A DNA stretch of 64,000 nucleotides from Streptomyces sp. NBC_00461 (GTDB lineage: Bacteria > Actinomycetota > Actinomycetes > Streptomycetales > Streptomycetaceae), in the NCBI RefSeq assembly GCF_036013935.1, contig NZ_CP107902.1:4497001-4561000 (forward strand), read 5' to 3'. How positions within the stretch are numbered: position 1 is the first letter of the stretch; each line of letters begins with the position of its first letter. The position numbers and the translations under genes are program-made. The notes beneath the pieces are model-generated. The model worked only from the letters and a program-made list of their open reading frames with translations, made no database searches and was not told where the DNA came from. Positions 51,390 through 61,200 of the stretch are shown piece after piece.

Positions 51390-52784
51390 TCACCGGTGCT
51401 TCGGCTTGCCGTCCCCGTACAGCCAGTCCTTCCAGATCTCGTCGAAGTCCTTGCCCGGCGCCTTCTTCTCGACGTACGCCGTGAAGTCGTCGGTGTCGAC
51501 GTTCCGGTGGCGGTAGGTGGCGGCCCAGCCCTGGATGATGTCGTAGAAGGTGTCGTCGCCGACGGTCTGCCGGATCTTGTGGAGGACCATCGCGCCGCGC
51601 TGGTAGACGGGATCGTCGGAGATGTGCGCGGCGCTGCTCGGTTTCGCCGGCGGGAACGCCCACAGGTCCTCGTGGTCGTCCTCGCCGTGGTCGTACAGCT
51701 TGTCGAACGTCTGCTGGGCGGTGTCGCCGCCGTGGTCCTCGTCCCACAGCCACTCCGCGTAGGTCGCGAAGCCCTCGTTGAGCCACATGTCCCGCCAGGT
51801 CTTCGGTGTGACGGAGTCGCCGTACCACTGGTGGGAGAGTTCGTGGACGAGGGTCCCGGTGTCGGGGGCGCCGGGGAAGACGGGCCGCGTCTGGGTCTCC
51901 AGGGCGTACTCGGCGTCCTGACCGCGGTCGACGATCGCGCCGGTGGAGGAGAAGGGGTACGGGCCGAAGTTGTACTCCTCCCACTCGATGATCTCGGGGA
52001 TCTTCGCGAGCACCTTCCGGCTCGCCTTCACCTGGGCCGGGTCGACGGCGACGTACACGGGCAGGCGGTCCTTGCCGATGGTGGACCGGCTGATGTCGTA
52101 GTGGCCGATGGCGACGGTGGCGACGTAACTCGCCATCGGCTCGGCGGAGTGCCAGGTGAAGGTCGTACGGTTCCTGTCGCTCGTCTCTCCCGTCAACTCC
52201 CCGTTGGAGACGGCCTGCAGGCCCTTCGGCACGGTGACGGCGATGTCGTACGACGCCTTGTCGGAGGGGTGGTTGTTGCCGGGGAACCACGCCATGGAGC
52301 CGGTGGGTTCGCCGAGCGCCAGCGCGCCGTCGTCGGTGCGCAGCCAGCCCTCGTGGGAGGCGTCGGGATCGGTGATCGTCTGCGGGGTGCCGGAGTAGCG
52401 GACGGTGACGCTGAAGGTCTCGTTGTCGTCCAGGTCGCGGCGCGGGCGGACGGTGAGCTCCTGCCCGGCGCGGTTCCAGCGGGCACGCCTGCCCTCGACG
52501 GTGACCTCGTCGACGTGCAGCCCCTTGAAGTCGAGGTCGAACGCGGACAGATCCTGGGTGGCGCGGGCGGTGATGGTGGCGGTCCCGGTGAGGCGGTGTC
52601 CGTCGGCGGGGTCGTAGGCGAGCTTCAGGTCGTAGTGGCTGACGTCGTATCCGCCGTTGCCCGCCTTCGGAAAGTACGGATCGTGCACCCCGGAGCCCCC
52701 CGGGGTGCCGTGCACACCCCCGTCGCACGCGGTCAGGACGAGGGCGAGTACGACGGCCGGGACAACCGGTGCTGATCGGGACAC
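51390..52784 (-). CDS. M1-family zinc metallopeptidase, lipoprotein
   Basis: 464 residues from GTG 52784. A hydrophobic N-terminus ends in the lipobox LTAC (Cys ~20), so it is exported and lipid-anchored. The zinc site is HELSHQWYGD (~314-323) with the third ligand Glu in LNEGFATYAEW (~337). The region YALETQTRPVF stands where GAMEN is found in classical M1 enzymes. TAGGAT (52797-52792) lies 7 bases before the GTG, implying a leaderless mRNA; ATG 52814 would add a more basic N-region. Likely an extracellular aminopeptidase. Confidence 0.9.
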   Translation of the reverse strand: MSRSAPVVPAVVLALVLTACDGGVHGTPGGSGVHDPYFPKAGNGGYDVSHYDLKLAYDPADGHRLTGTATITARATQDLSAFDLDFKGLHVDEVTVEGRRARWNRAGQELTVRPRRDLDDNETFSVTVRYSGTPQTITDPDASHEGWLRTDDGALALGEPTGSMAWFPGNNHPSDKASYDIAVTVPKGLQAVSNGELTGETSDRNRTTFTWHSAEPMASYVATVAIGHYDISRSTIGKDRLPVYVAVDPAQVKASRKVLAKIPEIIEWEEYNFGPYPFSSTGAIVDRGQDAEYALETQTRPVFPGAPDTGTLVHELSHQWYGDSVTPKTWRDMWLNEGFATYAEWLWDEDHGGDTAQQTFDKLYDHGEDDHEDLWAFPPAKPSSAAHISDDPVYQRGAMVLHKIRQTVGDDTFYDIIQGWAATYRHRNVDTDDFTAYVEKKAPGKDFDEIWKDWLYGDGKPKHR

Positions 52785-52821
52785 GCCAGTGATCCTAAGG
52801 CGGCGTGACACCATCTCGTAC

Positions 52822-53322
52822 GTGCTCGACATCGGCTACGCCCTCTCCAACCGCTTCCCGGACCCGCCGCAGACGGACTACCGCCGCGCGGACGTCCACG
52901 CCCTGCGCCACGACCTGTTCTGCGGTGACGTCTATCTCGCCGACACCAAGGCGGACCGGGAACTGTCCACAGCCTGGGGATGGGTGCCGGTGCTCGACTT
53001 CGCCTGGGCGCTGTGCGACATCGTGGAACGGCTGGACCGGGATCCGGCGGGGTCCCGCGCCGCTCGTCCCCAGCACGCGGAGCTGGACTTCACCGAGTCG
53101 ACCGACCGGATGCTCTTCGAGCGCCGCTTCGGCTGGGTGGACGTCGAGGCGGACTGGATGCCGGCGGAGGAGCCGCCGCTCAGCTTCTCCCACGCCGATC
53201 TGCGCCGCGAGGCGCGGGACTTTCTGCACGACCTGCTCGCCGACCTGGTCGATCTGCACGACGACCTCGGGGAGAACCCGGCGATCTGGACCCTGCAGGC
53301 CCGCTTTCCGCGGGTGCCGTGA
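52822..53322 (+). CDS. conserved hypothetical protein
   Basis: 166 residues from GTG 52822; other starts upstream overlap the divergent M1 gene. Acidic and mostly helical, with YRRADVHALRHDLFCGDVYL near the N-terminus and FLHDLLADLVDLHDDLGENP near the C-terminus. A stretch GWVPVLDFAWALCDIVERLD is well ordered. It resembles small Streptomyces proteins without a named function; an immunity-type role is possible but not supported by context. Confidence 0.72.
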   Translation: MLDIGYALSNRFPDPPQTDYRRADVHALRHDLFCGDVYLADTKADRELSTAWGWVPVLDFAWALCDIVERLDRDPAGSRAARPQHAELDFTESTDRMLFERRFGWVDVEADWMPAEEPPLSFSHADLRREARDFLHDLLADLVDLHDDLGENPAIWTLQARFPRVP

Positions 53323-53360
53323 GCTTCCGGTCCCGTGAGCTTCCAGTCCCGTGAGCTTCA
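53319..53360. repeat. tandem 16-bp repeat at the end of the 52822 gene
   Basis: GTGAGCTTCCGGTCCC (53319), GTGAGCTTCCAGTCCC (53335) and a partial GTGAGCTTCA (53351). The first unit includes the stop codon of the hypothetical gene. Confidence 0.7.
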
Positions 53361-53373
53361 GCGACCGTCTACC

Positions 53374-53388
53374 GGGGGCTGCGCCCCC
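53374..53388. terminator. hairpin between convergent genes
   Basis: GGGGGC (53374-53379) pairs with GCCCCC (53383-53388) around TGC, next to the interspersed repeat at 53417. It may serve both flanking genes. Confidence 0.5.
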
Positions 53389-53416
53389 AGACCCCCCCTT
53401 TCGGCCTGAACGGCCT

Positions 53417-53440
53417 CGTCCTCAAACGCCGGACGGGCTG
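53417..53440. repeat. interspersed 24-bp repeat copy
   Basis: Identical to the copy at 38251 and inverted relative to those at 29541-29626, again beside a G/C hairpin. Confidence 0.85.
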
Positions 53441-53453
53441 AAGGAAGCTCGGA

Positions 53454-54242
53454 TCACTCCACCCGAATCCCCATCTCCACCGCCAACACCGGCGCCAGGT
53501 CCATCAGTTGGGCCGCGCTGATGACCGCCCCCGCCAACCGCTCCACACCCCTCGCGATGCCCAGCTCCGCCGCCCCTCTCAGGTCCACGTCCTTCAGGAC
53601 CACGCCCGTGAGGTCCGCCTCCTTCAGGACGCAGTCCACGAACTCCACGCGCTCCAGGACTGCGCCTGCGAAGTCCGGCTCGACCAGCACGATGTTCTCG
53701 AAGACGACGTCCTTGAGCCGGGCCGCGCGCAGGTTCAGATAGTCGATCTTGCCGCCGCGGAACACCACGCGCTCCAGGACGGCACCGTGCAGTTGCACCC
53801 CGCCGAGACGGGCGTCGACCACCTCGGCATCGCGCAGGGTGCACTCCGCGAGATCCGTACCGACCCCTCGTGCCCCCGTCAGCACCGAGTCGAGGATCCG
53901 GGCATGGTGCAGCCGCGTCTCGTCCAGCGCGCACCCCGTCAGCGCGCAGTCCATGAACCGGGCGCCGCCGCCGTCCTGCCCGGCGAAATCCGCGTCCCGG
54001 AACTCCAGCCCGTCGTAGTCCCCGTCCGGCTCCAACTCCCCGCCCCCGAACGGCTCCAGCGCAGGCAACCGCACCTCCGGCCGCCGGGCCCCCTTCACCG
54101 CCGTACGCCTCGAACCACCCACGCGATCGGAACCATCCTTCCCGCTCGAACCGCTCGCCGCATCCACGCCACCCACCGCTCTCCTCGCCACATCCCCATC
54201 GTGCACCCCACCTCTGACAATCCCCCTGACCAGCCAAAACAC
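53454..54242 (-). CDS. pentapeptide-repeat protein
   Basis: 262 residues at most. From ~75 onward, A(D/N)LxG-type pentapeptides form an apparent right-handed beta-helix (GLEFRDADFAGQDGGGARFM, LAECTLRDAEVVDARLGGVQ, LERVEFVDCVLKEADLTGVV). It ends AQLMDLAPVLAVEMGIRVE. Such proteins can mimic DNA and protect gyrase, or serve as scaffolds; role here unknown. The start is uncertain: ATG 54242, GTG 54206 and others in frame are possible, and the first ~45 residues look unstructured. Confidence 0.85.
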   Translation of the reverse strand: MFWLVRGIVRGGVHDGDVARRAVGGVDAASGSSGKDGSDRVGGSRRTAVKGARRPEVRLPALEPFGGGELEPDGDYDGLEFRDADFAGQDGGGARFMDCALTGCALDETRLHHARILDSVLTGARGVGTDLAECTLRDAEVVDARLGGVQLHGAVLERVVFRGGKIDYLNLRAARLKDVVFENIVLVEPDFAGAVLERVEFVDCVLKEADLTGVVLKDVDLRGAAELGIARGVERLAGAVISAAQLMDLAPVLAVEMGIRVE

Positions 54243-54279
54243 AGATTCATGTCACATTCCGGGGCCCCAGCGACGTCGT

Positions 54280-54317
54280 ATGAACACAGCGCATGAACTG
54301 AGACACAGCGCATGAAC
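54280..54317. repeat. direct repeats upstream of the FAD-enzyme gene
   Basis: ACACAGCGCATGAAC occurs at 54284 and 54303 (19-bp period), and ATGAAC three times (54280, 54293, 54312). This lies in the 110-bp divergent interval and could be an operator. Confidence 0.55.
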
Positions 54318-54352
54318 ACAAAGGCGACTCCAACCCGAGGGAGACCCCACCC

Positions 54353-55525
54353 ATGCACCGCATCACCGTCATCGGCGGCGGTTTCGCCGGACTGACCGCG
54401 GCCGTCACCGCTGCCGAGGCGGGCGCCCGAGTGACCATGTTCGAAGCCCATCACACCCTCGGCGGGCGAGCCCGGACCGCCGAGGGCCCGTACCGGACGA
54501 ACGACGGACCGCACGCCCTCTACAGCGGCGGCCCGCACTGGACCTGGCTGAAGCAGCGCGACCTGATCGGGCCGCTCGCCCCGATCCCGCCCCTGGAGGC
54601 GGCCCGGCTGCGGCTGCGCCACCACGGCGTGCTGCGCCGCACCCCGCCCTTCGCGATGCTGAAGCTGCTGCGCCACGGGCTCCAACAGGCGCCCGTCGAC
54701 ACCGACTTCATGAGCTGGGCCACCGGCATCGCGGGCGAGGAGGCCGCACGGGCCGCCGCCCACTACTCGGCCGTCGCCCTCTTCCACCACGACCCCGGCG
54801 CCCTGTCCGCCGCGTTCGTGCAGGAGCGGCTGCGCCGCGCCACCAAGCTTCCGCCCGAGGCGCACTACCCGCGCGGCGGCTGGGCGAACGTCATCGACCG
54901 CATGGCCGCCCGCGCGTGGAATCTCGGCGTACGGATGGAGACCCTGTCCCGCGTCGACACCCTCGACTCCCTTCCGGCGACCGGCGGCCCCGTCATCGTC
55001 GCCACCTCCCTCGACGCCGCCCGGCGGCTCCTGCGCGACGACACCCTGACCTGGACCGGCGGCCGTACGGCTCTCGTCGATCTCGCGGTACGGACCCGCC
55101 GCGGCGACGCCTTCGCCGTGTCCGACCTCGACTCCCCCGGCTGGCTGGAACGGTTCACCGCGCAGGACCGTACCCTCGCCCCGGCCGGCGAGCAGCTCAT
55201 CCAGGGCCAGATCCCGATCGCCCCGCACGAGTCGAAGGCCGACGGCATCGCGCGCGCCGAGGAGCTCCTCGACCTCGCCTTCGAGGGCTGGCGCGGGCGC
55301 GTCACCTGGCGGCGCGAGGCCGTCGCGAACGGCCGTACCGGCGCCGTCGACCTGCCCGGCACCGGCTGGCGCGACCGCCCGGCCATCGACCGCGGCGACG
55401 GCGTCTACCTCGCCGGCGACCAGGTCGCGGCCCCCGGCGTCCTGTCGGAGGTCTCCTTCAACAGCGCCCTCGCCGCGGTGTCGCTGGCGCTCGGCCGCCG
55501 GACCCTTGACCTCAAGCAAGCTTGA
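54353..55525 (+). CDS. FAD-dependent phytoene-desaturase-like amine oxidase family protein
   Basis: 390 residues. Dinucleotide-binding ITVIGGGFAGLTAAVTAAEA then GARVTMFEA (~4-32), followed by HHTLGGRARTAEG. The C-terminal FAD segment is GVYLAGDQVAAPGVLSEVSF then NSALAAV. The conserved pattern is that of flavin monoamine oxidase/desaturase enzymes; substrate unknown. ATG 54353 follows GAGGGAGA. Its last codons overlap the SoxR box of the next gene. Confidence 0.87.
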   Translation: MHRITVIGGGFAGLTAAVTAAEAGARVTMFEAHHTLGGRARTAEGPYRTNDGPHALYSGGPHWTWLKQRDLIGPLAPIPPLEAARLRLRHHGVLRRTPPFAMLKLLRHGLQQAPVDTDFMSWATGIAGEEAARAAAHYSAVALFHHDPGALSAAFVQERLRRATKLPPEAHYPRGGWANVIDRMAARAWNLGVRMETLSRVDTLDSLPATGGPVIVATSLDAARRLLRDDTLTWTGGRTALVDLAVRTRRGDAFAVSDLDSPGWLERFTAQDRTLAPAGEQLIQGQIPIAPHESKADGIARAEELLDLAFEGWRGRVTWRREAVANGRTGAVDLPGTGWRDRPAIDRGDGVYLAGDQVAAPGVLSEVSFNSALAAVSLALGRRTLDLKQA

Positions 55526-55527
55526 GG
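55510..55527 (+). promoter_or_regulatory. SoxR box
   Basis: CCTCAAG-CAAG-CTTGAGG is an 18-bp palindrome with the same arms as the E. coli soxS operator. A TTGACC -35 overlaps its left edge (55506-55511). A SoxR-type 19-bp spacer would put the -10 at 55531 (AAGAGT, poor), while TATACA at 55544 is the other option. Confidence 0.88.
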
Positions 55528-55584
55528 TTGAAGAGTGACTCCATATACAGAGGTGGGCTCCACACCGACAGTTGGGGGATCACG

Positions 55585-56565
55585 ATGCACGCCACCCGTC
55601 TGCACGCCTTCGGTCCGGCCGAGAACCTCCGCTACGAGGAGGTGGCCGACCCCGCGCCGGGCCCGGGCCAGGTCCGTATCGCCGTGGAAGCGGCCGGAGT
55701 TCACCTGCTCGACACCGCTCTGCGCGAAGGCGAGCAGGGCCCGCTGCCCGAGCCGACCCGGCTGCCCACCGTCCCGGGCCGTGAGGTCGCCGGTGTCGTG
55801 GAGTCCCTGGGCGAGGGCGTCGCCGCGCTGTGGCTCGGCAAGAGGGTGGTCGCCCACCTCGGCTTCGCGCCGGGCGGCTACGCGGAACTCGCCGTCACCG
55901 ATGTCGACCGAGTGCACGAGATACCGGAGAACCTGGACCGGGCCGAGGCCGTCGCCATGATCGGGACCGGGCGTACGGCGATGGGGATCCTGCAGTTCGC
56001 CGAGCCGGGCCCGGACGACGTGGTCGTGATCCCGGCGGCCGCGGGTGGCATCGGCACCCTGCTCGTGCAGTACGCGAAGAACGCCGGCGCCGTCGTCGTC
56101 GGTCTTGCCGGCGGCCCGGAGAAGGTCGCGCGGGTACAGGCGGGCGGCGCCGACCTCGCCGTCGACTACAACGGCCCGGGCTGGCCGGACAAAATCCGTG
56201 CCTATCTGGGCGGACGCCCCGCCACCCTCGTCTTCGACGGCGTGGGCGGCGAGGTCGCCCACGAGACCGTCGCCCTGCTCGGGCCCGGCGGCAGGCACCT
56301 CGTCTTCGGCTGGTCGGCCGAGGGCATCCGTGGCGGCGGGCCCTACCTCGTCGACGGCGTATCCGAGCAGGTCCTGGGGCCCGTGATGATGCGGAAGGCC
56401 GGCGGCCCCGACCCCCTGCGCACCCTCGAACTGCGCGCCCTCGCCGAGGCCGCCGCGGGCCGGCTGACCCCCGCGGTGCAGCGCTTCCCGCTCGCCGAGG
56501 CGGCGGCCGCGCACCGGGCACTGGAAACCCGCGCAACGACCGGAAAGGTGGTACTGGAGCCATGA
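55585..56565 (+). CDS. zinc-binding dehydrogenase / quinone oxidoreductase (SoxR regulon)
   Basis: 326 residues from ATG 55585 (GGGGGA 6 nt upstream). Medium-chain reductase fold: LPTVPGREVAGVVESLGEGV, and the NADPH site VIPAAAGGIGTLLVQYAKNA followed by GAVVVGLAGG. No structural-zinc Cys cluster, so it is of the quinone-reductase (zeta-crystallin) type. With the SoxR box upstream it matches the oxidoreductase known in the S. coelicolor SoxR regulon, induced by redox-active metabolites. It overlaps the MFS gene in ATGA. Confidence 0.93.
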   Translation: MHATRLHAFGPAENLRYEEVADPAPGPGQVRIAVEAAGVHLLDTALREGEQGPLPEPTRLPTVPGREVAGVVESLGEGVAALWLGKRVVAHLGFAPGGYAELAVTDVDRVHEIPENLDRAEAVAMIGTGRTAMGILQFAEPGPDDVVVIPAAAGGIGTLLVQYAKNAGAVVVGLAGGPEKVARVQAGGADLAVDYNGPGWPDKIRAYLGGRPATLVFDGVGGEVAHETVALLGPGGRHLVFGWSAEGIRGGGPYLVDGVSEQVLGPVMMRKAGGPDPLRTLELRALAEAAAGRLTPAVQRFPLAEAAAAHRALETRATTGKVVLEP

Positions 56566-58160
56566 CCAGGCACATTCCCAGTCACAAGGCATCTGCATCC
56601 GCGCCCGCCCCCGCCCCCGAGGCGCCCGCGGATGCGGCTCTCCCCGATCCGTGGTCTTCTGGCCGGGTGCGCGTCACCCCGACAGGTGAACCCCGGGACG
56701 CCGATCCCCGCCGCTGGTGGGGCCTGGTGATCATCGCGCTCGCGCAGCTCATGGTCGTGCTCGACGCGACCATCGTGAACATCGCGCTCCCTTCCGCACA
56801 GCGCGACCTCGGGATGTCCGACGGCAACCGGCAATGGGTGATCACCGCCTACACGCTGGCCTTCGGCGGCCTCCTCCTGCTCGGCGGCCGCATCGCCGAC
56901 CTGGTGGGCCGCAAGCGGACGTTCATCATCGGGCTGATCGGCTTCGCCGCCGCGTCCGCGCTCGGCGGCGCCGCCACCGGCTCCGCCATGCTCTTCGGCG
57001 CCCGCGCGCTGCAGGGCGCCTTCGCCGCGCTCCTGGCCCCGTCGGCCCTGTCGCTGCTCACCACGACCTTCACCGACCCGAAGGAGCGCGGAAAGGCGTT
57101 CGGCATCTACGGCGCCCTCGCGGGCAGCGGCTCGGCGATCGGTTTCATCGTCGGCGGTCTGCTCACCGAGTACCTGAACTGGCGCTGGTGCCTCTACGTC
57201 AACATCCCCATAGCGATCGTCGCCGTCTTCGGCGCCTTCGCCCTGCTGCACGACCGCCCCGGCCACGCGGGCGCCCGCCTCGACGTACCGGGTGCGGTGC
57301 TGGGCTGCGGCGGCCTGGTCGCGATCGTGTACGGCTTCAGTGAGGCCGAGCCGCGCGGCTGGACCGACCCGCTGGTGCTGGGGTTGCTGGCGGCGGGCGT
57401 CGTACTCCTGATGGCCTTCGTGTGGTGGCAGTCGCGGGCACGGACGCCCCTGCTCCCCCTCCACATCGTCAAGGACCGCAACCGCGCCGGCTGCTTCCTG
57501 ACCATGGGACTCGCCGTCATCGGCATGTTCGGGCTGTTCCTGTTCATGACCTACTACCTCCAGGTCATCCTCGTCTACTCGCCCCTGAAGACCGGCCTGG
57601 CCTTCCTGCCCCTCACCGCAGCGATCATCATCGGCTCCACCCAGATATCCGCCCGGCTGATGAACCGCGTCCCGCCGCGCCTGCTGATGGTCCCCGGCAT
57701 GATCCTCGCGGCGGGCGGCATGGTGATCCTCACGCAGTTGACGGTCGACTCGTCCTACGCCACCGAGATCCTGCCCGCCCTGCTCCTGATGGGTCTCGGC
57801 ATGGGGCTGACCTTCATGCCGGTCTTCGCCACCGCGACGGCGGGCGTCGCGCCCCAGGACTCGGGTGTGACCTCGGCGACCGTCAACACCGCACAGCAGG
57901 TGGGCGGTTCGATCGGTACGGCCCTGCTGAACACCATCGCCACCACCAGCAGCGCGACCTACATCGCCGCGCATCTCCACGGTCCCGCGCAGCAGGCCCT
58001 GATCGCCAGGGAGGGCGTCGTCCACGGCTACACGGTCGCCATCTGGTGGGCCGCCGGCATCATGCTCCTGGCCGGCCTGGTCGCGGGGTTGATGGTGACG
58101 GCGAAGGCCCCCAGGCACGGCGCCCCGGCGGAAGCGCCCGTACCGGAACCGGTGTCGTAA
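56562..58160 (+). CDS. DHA2-family (14-TM) MFS drug exporter
   Basis: 532 residues from ATG 56562, overlapping the previous stop by 4 bp. A ~45-residue Ala/Pro-rich cytoplasmic tail precedes about 14 membrane segments. Motif A-like LGGRIADLVGRKRTFIIGLI, motif C-like GALAGSGSAIGFIVGGLL, and early D-x-T motif VVLDATIVNIALPSAQRDL are typical of proton-driven multidrug exporters. Co-transcription with the SoxR-controlled oxidoreductase suggests export of quinone or pigment-like redox-active compounds. Confidence 0.93.
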   Translation: MTRHIPSHKASASAPAPAPEAPADAALPDPWSSGRVRVTPTGEPRDADPRRWWGLVIIALAQLMVVLDATIVNIALPSAQRDLGMSDGNRQWVITAYTLAFGGLLLLGGRIADLVGRKRTFIIGLIGFAAASALGGAATGSAMLFGARALQGAFAALLAPSALSLLTTTFTDPKERGKAFGIYGALAGSGSAIGFIVGGLLTEYLNWRWCLYVNIPIAIVAVFGAFALLHDRPGHAGARLDVPGAVLGCGGLVAIVYGFSEAEPRGWTDPLVLGLLAAGVVLLMAFVWWQSRARTPLLPLHIVKDRNRAGCFLTMGLAVIGMFGLFLFMTYYLQVILVYSPLKTGLAFLPLTAAIIIGSTQISARLMNRVPPRLLMVPGMILAAGGMVILTQLTVDSSYATEILPALLLMGLGMGLTFMPVFATATAGVAPQDSGVTSATVNTAQQVGGSIGTALLNTIATTSSATYIAAHLHGPAQQALIAREGVVHGYTVAIWWAAGIMLLAGLVAGLMVTAKAPRHGAPAEAPVPEPVS

Positions 58161-58196
58161 CCGGAGTCGCAGGACCGGAGCCGGTGCCATAAGACC

Positions 58197-58230
58197 GGGG
58201 AGGGGCCCCACGGACCGCGGACCCCTCCCC
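58197..58230 (+). terminator. terminator of the SoxR-box operon
   Basis: GGGGAGGGG (58197-58205) pairs with CCCCTCCCC (58222-58230), 37 bp after the MFS stop. Confidence 0.65.
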
Positions 58231-58276
58231 CTCAGCTCACCCGACCACCCAGGCACCCGGGCACCCGGTCAACCAC

Positions 58277-61200
58277 TCACCCGGCGACCGCGCCGCTCGC
58301 CTTGCTCACCGCCGACCCGTCCTGGTGACCGGTGCGGTGCGCGACCACCTTCACGGTGATCTTCTTGCCCTTCTGCGCCGGCTTCAGCACCAGCGAGGAC
58401 CGGGTCGCCCCGCTGATCGCCTTCCCGTTCGCGTACCACTGGTACGCGTACGAGGTCGCCGTCGGACTCCAGGTCCCGGCCGTCGACTTGAGCGTCCTGC
58501 CGACCTTCACCGTCCCGCTGATCACCGGCACCTTGGTCGCCTTGGGCGCGTCCCCCTTGGCGACGGCCACCCCCGCCGAGGCCGCCGTCCCGCTCTGCCA
58601 GCCGCTCCTGGCCGCGGTGACCGTCACACCGAGCTTCTTGCCGAGCTGCGCCGCCGCAATCGTGTACGTCGACGCCGTGGCCCCGCTGATCGCGTTCCCG
58701 TCGGCCGTCCACTGGTAGGTGTACGACGAAGGGGCCGCCGACCAACTCCCGGCCGCCGCGGTGACCTTGGCGCCCACCTTGGCCGTACCCGTCACCTTGG
58801 GGGCGGCCGTGTTCGTCAGCTGGGGCCGGGTCACGGTGAAGGTGCCGTGCTGGTACTCGACGCCGTGCGCGATCACGCTGACGTTCCAGGTGCCGGTCGC
58901 CGCGCCCGTGAGGTCGACCGTGGCCGTCAGCGTCCTGTTGTCGGCGGAGACCGAGTCCGTCGTGGCGGTCAGGGTCTTGCCGCTCAGGCTCAGGCGGACC
59001 GTGTCGTTCGGGCCGAGCGCGGTGCCGGTCACCGTCAGCCGCACCTTGCTGCCGCTCACCCCGGTGTCCGGGCTGACCCCGGTGACGCTCACCTTGTCCG
59101 TGCCGCACAGCGGGGACGTACAGCTCAACTTGGCGCTGTAGGACGTTCTGGACGCCTTCTCGGGAAGGCCGAGCAGGAACACGCTCTGCGCGGCCCCGGT
59201 GGACGAACCACCCGCCGCGCACTGGTAGCCGGTCGGCATGTACAGCGTGCAGCCGTTGTTCCAGGCGCTGTTGTAGAGGACCGGCACAGCGGTGGTGGCG
59301 GCGCCGGTCGTGTCGGTGATCGCGGCGTCGAAGCGGTCGAACCCGGCGGTGGGCAGGACGGCGCACACGGCGGTGTGCGACTCGTCGAGCGTGCCGGTGA
59401 TCGGCCCGTAGCCGTACGCCACCGACGGCACCCTGGTGCACTCCGGCGCGGGACCGTCGGCGGTCGCGACGCGCAGGGCGTCCAGGTGGTATTCGGGCGA
59501 CGCCTTGAGGGTGGCCGGGGTCTGCACCAGAACCTGGTGAGTGGTGGAACCGGTGGCCGCGCAGGAGCGGTTGCGGAAGGAGCACTCCGGCTTGCCGTCA
59601 CCGCCCATGACCGCGATGTTGGCCGTGCCCAGCGCGTCCCGCACATCGAGGTGTACGACGTCGGTGGTCGCGTCGGTGGTGACCTGGTGGCAGTTCAGGG
59701 TGCCCGGGGCACCGTAGCCGCCCTTGACGGACGGTCCGCCGACCTTCACCGCGGCGGTGCGCGTACAGCCCGCCGCGTCGGCGGTCGCGGTGACGTCACG
59801 TCTGGCCAGCGTGTACGTGGCGGCCTTGTCCTGGCCCGTGACCAGCACGGTGTGGGCCTTGCCGGGGGTCAGCGCGCACACCGTCCAGCCGTCGGTGGTG
59901 GCGATACGGTCGCAGACCTTCTTGCCGGTGGAGTCCAGCACCGAGAACTTCGCGGGAACGCCGCCGGAGGTGGCGAGGAGTTGGAAGACCTCCGCACCCG
60001 TGTGCGCGTCCGCGGGGATGCTCAGGCAGTGCGAGAAGACGCCGTCACCGGTGGCAAGCGTGGCCTTGGCGCCGTCGGCGGCGAAGCTCCCGGCGGGCAG
60101 CACGGGGCAGTCGTTCGCGGCGTCGGTGCGATGGAAGGCGACGGAGTAGGCGCCGGTCGCGTCGTCCGCGCTGTCCTCGGTGTGCACCAGCGCCCGGTAG
60201 GGGGCGGTACCCGTGAGCGCGCAGTCGCCGTTCGAGAGCGCCGTGGCGTCGCACTGCGCCGTGCCGTCCCGGTCGAGGACCTCCACATCGGCGTCCACCC
60301 CGGACGAGATCAGCGGGGTGAGCGCGGCGATCCGGGCGCCCTGCGGAGCGGAGAGCGAAAGGCAGTCGTACTGCCCCACAGCGCTCAACTCGCCCTTGTA
60401 CAGCCCCGTTCCGACAGCGGCACACCCGGAGTCGGAAGCCCGGTCGAACACGACCAGCCCCTCACGGGAGTCCTGGAAGGGGTACGAGCCGTCGAGGACC
60501 GCCGTGTATGTGCCCGCCTTCGCTATCCGGCAGGGGTCGTCGCCGGACCGGCACACGGTCAGACCGTCCGCGTCGTACACACTCACTGGACCGGCGGACC
60601 GATCCTCGCTCACGTAGTGCACGGTGTACGGGCCCGACCTGCCGACGGTGAACGTGTAGCAGGGGTTCGTGGTCAGGTCCTGCTGCGCCGGCGCACCGTA
60701 GGGCCGGACGGGCGCGGCGGTGCAGCCCCGCGGATCGTTCAGCCGGCGCACCTTCACGCCGTACTGGGCGGGGAACCCCTTCTCCGTGTACGAGACCCGG
60801 GAGATCACCCGGAAGGGCCCGCCACCGGGCAGCACGCAGCTGTCCTCGCCGTCCTCCGGGAAGTGCGGGCAGACGCGGGCGCCGGTCGCGTCGGTGATCC
60901 AGGCGAGGGAGTCGCCGTACACCTTCGAGCCGTGGGTGAGCCGGATCCGCTCGCCCTCCTTCGCCTCGAACGGCAGGCAGTCGACCTCCACCGGGCTCAC
61001 GGCCGTACGGCTGTCGTCCGGCTGGTCCCAGTTGGTGCCGGCGGGGTCCGCGCAGCCCTTCGTGCCACCGAGCGGGACGACGGCGACCGCGGTCTCCGCG
61101 TCCGTCCAGCCGTCGTTGACCACCTTGACCGTGTACGTGCCCGCCGAGGGCAGCGCGCACATGCCGTTCGTGGCGTACTCGTCCCCGTTGCAGTCCACCT

